A stretch of DNA of 10,182 nucleotides, taken from Bacteroidales bacterium (GTDB lineage Bacteria > Bacteroidota > Bacteroidia > Bacteroidales > WCHB1-69). Below the pieces are notes generated by a model, which made no database searches, was not told the DNA's origin, and saw nothing but the letters and a program-made list of their open reading frames with translations. The translations under genes were made by a program, and so were the position numbers. This document shows positions 6,121-10,182 of the stretch, one piece after another. Where the stretch lies: positions 1 through 10,182 of the forward strand of contig JAEERB010000087.1 in the NCBI GenBank assembly GCA_016285615.1. The letters run 5' to 3'. Numbering within the stretch: the stretch's first letter is position 1; each line of letters opens with the position of its first letter.

Positions 6121-6291
6121 GGTTTGCCACCTTCAGATTTCTGCTCTTCACTACTTAACTCCATAGTTTCTTAACTTCTTAACTATTCTTTGTTCCACAT
6201 AACACACAACATTTTATATTGAATATCAACTATTTAAATATTTACATTTAAAAAAAACAACGCAAATCGTTGCACGAATTAAAAAAAGTGC
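6121..6291. other. AT-rich gap before tRNA-Phe
   Basis: No ORF is supported. The segment contains the TTAACT-type repeat at 6154-6179, then AT-rich DNA ending in a poly-A run. A 5-bp inverted repeat, CAACG-CAAAT-CGTTG (6258-6272), overlaps the -33 position of the tRNA promoter. Confidence 0.5.
6154..6179 (+). repeat. 26-bp direct repeat, copy upstream of tRNA-Phe
   Basis: It starts CTTAACTCC, ends TAGTTTCTTAACTTCT, and matches 6473-6498 with a single mismatch (A6163 against T6482). Confidence 0.85.
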
Positions 6292-6299
6292 TATTTTTG
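6270..6299 (+). promoter_or_regulatory. Promoter of tRNA-Phe
   Basis: The -7 box TATTTTTG (6292-6299) is preceded by TTG at 6270-6272, 19 bases away, a good match to the Bacteroidota primary-sigma pattern. Transcription should start near 6305, about 13 bases before the mature 5' end. Confidence 0.7.
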
Positions 6300-6317
6300 C
6301 AGCCTCAAACCAAAGGA

Positions 6318-6393
<76 letters not shown>

Positions 6394-6394
6394 C

Positions 6395-6430
6395 AAAACG
6401 CCGAAGGAAACCTCGGCGTTTTTGTTTTTT
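6395..6430 (+). terminator. Intrinsic terminator of tRNA-Phe
   Basis: AAAACGCCGA (6395-6404) pairs with TCGGCGTTTT (6413-6422). The stem can extend inward with GG/CC past a bulged A, leaving a small AAA loop. A T-rich tract runs to about 6430. Confidence 0.88.
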
Positions 6431-6472
6431 GCCATTCTCTCAACAATTAAACACTTCCACCTCTCTTAACTC

Positions 6473-6498
6473 CTTAACTCCTTAGTTTCTTAACTTCT
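6473..6498 (+). repeat. 26-bp direct repeat, copy downstream of tRNA-Phe
   Basis: It matches 6154-6179 in 25 of 26 positions. Its last 17 bases (6482-6498) also recur as an exact inverted copy at 7720-7736. Confidence 0.85.
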
Positions 6499-6510
6499 CA
6501 CTTTAACAAC

Positions 6511-6534
6511 TCAACAATTCAACACTCAACAATT
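6511..6534 (+). repeat. 24-bp inverted repeat arm, left of rluD
   Basis: These 24 bases (beginning TCAACAATTCAACACTC) are an exact reverse complement of 7674-7697. Within the arm a CAACA/CAACAATT motif recurs every 7-8 bases. Confidence 0.9.
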
Positions 6535-6555
6535 AAACAATTCAACAATTATTCG

Positions 6556-6563
6556 TAGCTTTG
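6556..6563 (+). promoter_or_regulatory. -7 box for rluD
   Basis: TAGCTTTG followed by CAG fits TAnnTTTG. Transcription would start near 6570, giving a leader of only about 13 bases before the ATG at 6583. The -33 region lies in the CAACAATT repeat tract and has no TTTG. Confidence 0.6.
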
Positions 6564-6582
6564 CAGTTCCAAACAAAACCTG

Positions 6583-7653
6583 ATGAGCACGAAAGAGACC
6601 GATCTTGGCGACAACCTCGCTCCCGAAGAAGAGAAAGACGAACTGTACGAGCATTTTAGATTCGTGGCAGACAAAGGCACCGACCTGATTCGCATAGACA
6701 AGTATTTGCAGAATCTGATTGCCAACACCTCGCGCAACAAGGTGCAACAGGCCGCCAAAGCAGGCTGCATCCTCGTCAACGGGAAGCCCGAAAAGCAAAA
6801 CTATCGTGTTCATCCTCTGGATGTTATATCCGTACTGATGCCCAACCCGCCACGCGATACGGAGGTGCTGCCCGAGAACATCCCGCTCAACATCACCTAC
6901 GAGGACGACGACATCATCGTCATCAACAAAGCGCCGGGCATGGTGGTGCACCCCGCCTACGCCAACTACACGGGCACATTGGTCAACGCCCTCACCTACC
7001 ACCTGCAGGGCAAGAAGGGTCGCGACGGCGAAGAGATGAAACCGATGCTGGTGCACCGCATCGACAAGAACACCTCGGGCATCATGATTGTGGCCAAAAA
7101 CGAGTACAGCCAGATGACGCTGGCCAAGGATTTCTTCGACCACACCATCAACCGCGCCTACCAAGCCTTAGTGTGGGGCGACTTTAAAGAGGACGAGGGC
7201 ACCGTCACGGGCAACGTGGGCCGCCACCCCAAAGAGCGCACCTGCATGACCGTCTTCCCCGACGGCGAGGCCGGCAAGCACGCCGTCACCCACTACAAAG
7301 TGCTGGAACGCTTCGGCTACGTGACCCTCATCGAGTGCCGCCTCGAAACGGGCCGCACACACCAGATTCGCGTGCACATGCAGCATATCGGCCACCCGCT
7401 GTTCAACGACGCCACCTACGGCGGCGACCGCATCCTGAAAGGAACCACCTTCAACAAGTATAAACAGTTCATCGACAACTGCTTCCAGTTGATGCCACGC
7501 CAAGCCCTGCACGCCAAGTCGTTAGGTATCACCCACCCCGTGACCAAGAAGTCCATGTTCTTCGACTCGGAGCTGCCCGAAGACTTCCAGGCGGTACTGG
7601 ACAAATGGCGCCACTATGTGCAGCACGTCAATGTGTTTGAGGATGAGGAGTGA
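6583..7653 (+). CDS. rluD: RluA/RluD-family 23S rRNA pseudouridine synthase
   Basis: The product is 356 residues. After an acidic N-terminal extension, an S4 RNA-binding domain covers about 36-90 (IRIDKYLQNLIANTSRNKVQQAAKAGCILVNG). The catalytic domain follows: ITYEDDDIIVINKAPGMVVHP, then the signature HRIDKNTSGIMIVAK with catalytic Asp161, the RAYQALVWG segment, LETGRTHQIRVHM, and GHPLFNDATYGG near the C-terminus. This is the full RluA-family motif set. RluD in E. coli modifies helix 69 of 23S rRNA; the Bacteroidota member of this length with an S4 domain is usually taken as its counterpart, but the exact target uridines are inferred. The gene has its own -7 box and is flanked on both sides by repeat tracts in opposite orientation. 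Confidence 0.93.
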   Translation: MSTKETDLGDNLAPEEEKDELYEHFRFVADKGTDLIRIDKYLQNLIANTSRNKVQQAAKAGCILVNGKPEKQNYRVHPLDVISVLMPNPPRDTEVLPENIPLNITYEDDDIIVINKAPGMVVHPAYANYTGTLVNALTYHLQGKKGRDGEEMKPMLVHRIDKNTSGIMIVAKNEYSQMTLAKDFFDHTINRAYQALVWGDFKEDEGTVTGNVGRHPKERTCMTVFPDGEAGKHAVTHYKVLERFGYVTLIECRLETGRTHQIRVHMQHIGHPLFNDATYGGDRILKGTTFNKYKQFIDNCFQLMPRQALHAKSLGITHPVTKKSMFFDSELPEDFQAVLDKWRHYVQHVNVFEDEE

Positions 7654-7673
7654 AGAAAAGTGAAATGTTGTTG

Positions 7674-7697
7674 AATTGTTGAGTGTTGAATTGTTGA
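7674..7697 (-). repeat. 24-bp inverted repeat arm, right of rluD
   Basis: Exact reverse complement of 6511-6534. GTTGA recurs at 7670, 7678, 7685, 7693 and 7701, that is every 7-8 bases. Confidence 0.9.
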
Positions 7698-7719
7698 ATC
7701 GTTGAAGTAGATAATGAGA

Positions 7720-7762
7720 AGAAGTTAAGAAACTAAAGTGAGAAGTGAGAAGTTAAGAATTA
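7720..7762 (+). repeat. Heptamer tract GAAGTTA-type, with 17-bp inverted match to 6482-6498
   Basis: From 7721 the sequence reads in sevens as GAAGTTA, AGAAACT, AAAGTGA, GAAGTGA, GAAGTTA and AGAATTA. Bases 7720-7736 are an exact reverse complement of 6482-6498. Confidence 0.8.
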
Positions 7763-7792
7763 TGGAATTTGTTCTTTGTTTTTTAATTATGC

Positions 7793-7859
7793 ATTGTGAA
7801 TTGTGAATTGTGAATTGAATCATCATTATACATTGTAAATTATAAATTATAAATTGTAA
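7793..7859 (+). repeat. Two short heptamer arrays ending at a start codon
   Basis: ATTGTGA is present three times in a row (7793-7813), followed by ATTGAAT. After a short break come ATTGTAA, ATTATAA, ATTATAA and ATTGTAA (7832-7859). The array ends two bases before the ATG at 7862, so it forms the untranslated leader of that gene. Confidence 0.9.
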
Positions 7860-7861
7860 TC

Positions 7862-9262
7862 ATGAAGATAGATTTCTTAGGTGCCACCTCCGAAGTTACG
7901 GGCAGCAAGTTTCTGCTCACCACCAAACAAGGAAAGAAAATATTGTTAGACTGCGGTATGTATCAGGGCAAGGGTCTGGAGACCGACGCCATGAACCGCG
8001 ACCTCGGCTTCGACCCCGCCGAGATTGACTACCTGCTACTGTCGCACGCCCATATCGACCACTCGGGCCTGATACCTTACATCCACAAGCTGGGCTTCAA
8101 AGGCACCGTCTTCTGCACGCCTGCCACCCGCGACCTCTGTTCCATCATGCTGCCCGACTCGGGTAAGATTCAAGAAGCTGAGACCGTGCAGTTTAACAAG
8201 AAGAGAGCTCTGCAGAAGCTGCCGCCGGTAGAGCCCATCTACACCATGAAAGACGCCGCTGCCTGTATGCACCTCTTTGTCAGCATACCCTACGACCTGC
8301 CCTTCAGCATCACCCCCGACTTCTCGGTACGCTTTATCAACACGGGGCACATGTTAGGCAGCTCGGCCATCTACATGACCATCAAGGAGGGACGCTCGGT
8401 GAAGACGCTCTGCTACACGGGCGACATCGGCCGTTACAACAAGAAGATACTCCCCGACCCCGTATCCTTCCCGCCGGCGCAATACATCATCACCGAATCA
8501 ACTTACGGCAATAGGCTGCACAGCACCATCGACCGCGCCGAAGAGGAGCTGATGCTGGTGGTGAAAGACGCCATCCTGCAACGGGGCGGCAAGCTCATTA
8601 TCCCTTCGTTCGCCATCGGAAGAACCCAGGATATTGTCTTTGCCCTGCAAAACTTGAAAAAGAAAAACAATCTGCCCGATGTGGACATCTTCGTGGACAG
8701 CCCCTTGGCCACCTCCGCCACCAACATCTTCCGCCTGCATAGCGACTGCTTCAATGAGGAGATGCAGGAGTACATCAAGACCGACCCCGACCCATTCGGA
8801 TTCGAAAACCTGCACTATGTGCGCACCATCGACGACTCGAAGAAACTCAACACTTACAACCGCCCCTGCATCATCATCTCGGCATCGGGCATGATGGAGG
8901 CCGGCCGTGTTAAGCACCACCTGGCCAACAACATAGAAAACCCAAAGACCACCATCCTGTCGGTGGGCTATTGCTCACCCACCACACTGGGGGCCAAGAT
9001 TTTGCGTGGCGACAAAGAAGTCTCCATCTTCGGTGTCAAATACAAAGTACGCGCCGCCGTCAAGAGCATCGAGGCCTACTCGGGCCACGCCGACTACCAC
9101 GAACTGATACAATACCTCTCGAACCAGAAGACCCGTACGCTGAAGAAAATCTTCATCGTGCACGGCGAGGACGAGTCGCGCACAGAGTACGAACAGCACC
9201 TGCACGACGCAGGGCTCAAAAAGACCTACATCCCCAAATTTAAGGAAGAGGTGGAGATATAA
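7862..9262 (+). CDS. Metallo-beta-lactamase/beta-CASP RNA-processing hydrolase
   Basis: The product is 466 residues, matching the bacterial/archaeal CPSF73-like beta-CASP family. MBL motifs are S-H-A-H-I-D-H-S-G (61-69, metal ligands H62, H64, D66, H67), TGHMLGS (161-167, H163) and YTGDIGR (185-191, D188). The beta-CASP domain is inserted after ITESTYGNR (motif A, E212). It includes IPSFAIGRTQDIVFAL, DSPLATSAT and ISASGMMEAGRV (motif B region), then YSGHADYHEL (motif C, H409) and the final IFIVHGE with H434. All metal-binding positions are present, so an active zinc-dependent nuclease (endo- and/or exonuclease) is expected; the RNA substrate cannot be read from sequence. It lacks KH domains and is shorter than RNase J. 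The start at 7862 follows a heptamer array, and a strong terminator closes the unit. Confidence 0.93.
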   Translation: MKIDFLGATSEVTGSKFLLTTKQGKKILLDCGMYQGKGLETDAMNRDLGFDPAEIDYLLLSHAHIDHSGLIPYIHKLGFKGTVFCTPATRDLCSIMLPDSGKIQEAETVQFNKKRALQKLPPVEPIYTMKDAAACMHLFVSIPYDLPFSITPDFSVRFINTGHMLGSSAIYMTIKEGRSVKTLCYTGDIGRYNKKILPDPVSFPPAQYIITESTYGNRLHSTIDRAEEELMLVVKDAILQRGGKLIIPSFAIGRTQDIVFALQNLKKKNNLPDVDIFVDSPLATSATNIFRLHSDCFNEEMQEYIKTDPDPFGFENLHYVRTIDDSKKLNTYNRPCIIISASGMMEAGRVKHHLANNIENPKTTILSVGYCSPTTLGAKILRGDKEVSIFGVKYKVRAAVKSIEAYSGHADYHELIQYLSNQKTRTLKKIFIVHGEDESRTEYEQHLHDAGLKKTYIPKFKEEVEI

Positions 9263-9281
9263 CACCACCTGCTCATCTCCC

Positions 9282-9322
9282 AGCCCCATTGATCAACATC
9301 CTTCATCAATGGGGCTTTTTTT
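9282..9322 (+). terminator. Intrinsic terminator after the beta-CASP gene
   Basis: AGCCCCATTGAT (9282-9293) and ATCAATGGGGCT (9305-9316) form a perfect 12-bp stem with an 11-base loop, followed by seven T (9316-9322). Confidence 0.93.
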
Positions 9323-9353
9323 GCATAAATCAATAGCATAAAAAAATATTATA

Positions 9354-9361
9354 TATCTTTG
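9354..9361 (+). promoter_or_regulatory. -7 box for the lipoprotein genes
   Basis: TATCTTTG followed by CCC, 15 bases before the ATG at 9377. The upstream region is AT-rich with no -33 TTTG at the normal distance. It would drive both lipoprotein genes. Confidence 0.6.
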
Positions 9362-9376
9362 CCCAAAATACTTACC

Positions 9377-9772
9377 ATGAATAAAAAACATCTTCTTCTT
9401 GTTTTTGTCTTATGCCTTATTGGCGGCCTGTTCTGCGCTTGCCACAAGGAAGAAATCAAAGAGCCCACCGATTACCGCGACAAATGGGTGGGAGAATATT
9501 CATGTCTTTATGATCCCCATACCGGAGCAGCGCCTTGGCAAATATTTATCAGAGTTGAAAAAGTTAAAAGCCTTGATTCTGCACTGTATTTTTACTGCTA
9601 TGGAGGCATAGATGCAAAATTCGTGTCCTCTGTGGACTTCTACGGAAACTTTTCCTCTTATACAAGATATTTTGGAAGTTTTTACGCTGAAGATAGTATT
9701 GTTGTTGTACGGCATATTGATTTTTCTACATTTTCAGACGAAATCAAATTTCATGGAAAGAAAATCAAATGA
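9377..9772 (+). CDS. Small lipoprotein, paralogue 1
   Basis: From the ATG at 9377 the product is 131 residues. The in-frame TTG at 9359 lies within the -7 box and is rejected. A lysine-rich start (MNKKH), a hydrophobic stretch (LLLVFVLCLIGGLFCA) and Cys21 in CACHKEE give a Bacteroidota-style lipoprotein signal, though the -3 residue is not the classical Leu. The mature part starts with a charged linker, then EPTDYRDKWVGEY. After this come predicted beta-strand stretches: IFIRVEKV, SALYFYCYGG, VDFYGNFSSYTRYFGSF and DSIVVVRHIDF. I do not recognise a named family; small all-beta lipoproteins with a 'RDKWVGxY' opening are frequent in Bacteroidales. Codon use is AT-rich apart from the segment encoding DYRDK. 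The next gene is a diverged copy 45 bases downstream. Confidence 0.8.
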   Translation: MNKKHLLLVFVLCLIGGLFCACHKEEIKEPTDYRDKWVGEYSCLYDPHTGAAPWQIFIRVEKVKSLDSALYFYCYGGIDAKFVSSVDFYGNFSSYTRYFGSFYAEDSIVVVRHIDFSTFSDEIKFHGKKIK

Positions 9773-9817
9773 ATTTAACTATTCAACAAATGATAATCAC
9801 CCGTTAAATTTTACGTC

Positions 9818-10182
9818 ATGACAAGAAATAATGCTTTATATATAATTCTAATAGCTATGTGTTTAGCCAATATCTTGTTCTATTCTTGTCAAAAAGAAAA
9901 AGAACCCGCCGATTACCGCGACAAGTGGGTTGGAGAGTACGAACACTTTGACTCAAATGGGGAAAAGGACGGCAGTATTTTTATCACCAAAGTGTATGAT
10001 TATGACTCTATAATATGGGTAAAAGGAATGGGCGTAAACTTGGCTCCTTCCATTGATATAACTGGCAATATCACGTATGGCAGTGATTTGCAAGGTTGTA
10101 TTTATGATGATACCCTTGCCATACTGTATTGGAAAACATACGGTCATATAATGCGACTCGAACTTGACGTGCAATGTGTTAA
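9818..10182 (+). CDS. Small lipoprotein, paralogue 2, 3' end outside window
   Basis: From the ATG at 9818 the frame stays open for 121 codons to the right edge. It begins MTRNNALYIILIAMCLANIL, then FYSCQKEKEP, so a lipoprotein signal with Cys24 is likely. The sequence EPADYRDKWVGEY matches paralogue 1 in 12 of 13 residues, and the rest aligns more weakly: IFITKV against IFIRVEKV, the GNITYGSDL region against GNFSSYTRY, and DDTLAIL against EDSIVVV. The two therefore arose by duplication followed by strong divergence. The C-terminus lies outside the window; by comparison with paralogue 1 only a short stretch should be missing. No promoter is visible in the 45-base gap, so co-transcription is likely. 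Surface or periplasmic location is inferred from the signal only. Confidence 0.75.
   Translation, partial: MTRNNALYIILIAMCLANILFYSCQKEKEPADYRDKWVGEYEHFDSNGEKDGSIFITKVYDYDSIIWVKGMGVNLAPSIDITGNITYGSDLQGCIYDDTLAILYWKTYGHIMRLELDVQCV

Larger units (their letters stand above)
7654..7861. other. Repeat-filled gap between rluD and the beta-CASP gene
   Basis: This 208-base gap has no ORF and no clear TAnnTTTG box. Nearly all of it consists of 7-8 base periodic tracts: GTTGAAT-type (about 7670-7707), GAAGTTA-type (7721-7762) and ATTGTGA/ATTRTAA-type (7793-7859). No terminator follows rluD, so the next gene may be transcribed by read-through. Confidence 0.65.

Overview
The window looks like chromosomal DNA from a member of the Bacteroidales, most likely a Prevotella-type organism. 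Three things support this. Start codons lack Shine-Dalgarno sequences. Most intergenic starts are preceded by the Bacteroidota -7 box TAnnTTTG (seen here as TATTTTTG, TATCTTTG or TAGCTTTG). The protein families (Bacteroidota-type YebC, a DUF1016/YhcG nuclease, an acidic-tailed pRiA4b ORF-3-like protein) also fit. Most genes are GC-rich housekeeping genes separated by AT-rich, repeat-loaded gaps. The YhcG gene and the lipoprotein genes at the right edge are visibly more AT-rich.

Layout. 2-451: 3' end of a conserved hypothetical gene. 486-1664 (minus): YhcG-family PDDEXK nuclease gene carrying in-frame palindromic repeat units. 1665-2009: gap with a two-box promoter and a small hairpin leader. 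2010-4246: yebC, a pRiA4b ORF-3-like gene and miaA, probably one operon; the first two are separated by a perfect 28-bp palindrome and the last two overlap. 4256-4906 (minus): single-pass membrane protein, convergent with miaA and divergent from an MltD-like lytic transglycosylase (about 5036-6019). 6020-6582: heptamer repeats, a second 28-bp palindrome, and tRNA-Phe with its own promoter and terminator. 6583-7653: RluD-like pseudouridine synthase gene, flanked by inverted repeat tracts. 7862-9262: metallo-beta-lactamase/beta-CASP RNase-like protein, ended by a strong terminator. 9377 to the right edge: two tandem paralogous lipoprotein genes, the second cut by the window end.

Functionally the core is about RNA and translation: a YebC translation/transcription factor, MiaA (modifies A37 of tRNAs such as the tRNA-Phe encoded here), an rRNA pseudouridine synthase and a beta-CASP nuclease-like enzyme, together with one peptidoglycan lytic enzyme and small envelope proteins. 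I see no CRISPR array, integrase, transposase or complete defence operon.

The least explained signals are repeats. (i) 7-8 bp periodic arrays fill several gaps, including an 11-unit run that starts in the transglycosylase stop codon and another that ends two bases before a start codon. (ii) A collinear inverted repeat flanks rluD. (iii) Two 28-bp palindromes share their arms but have concertedly changed cores. (iv) Two palindromic units inside the YhcG gene show a compensatory base-pair change while staying in frame.
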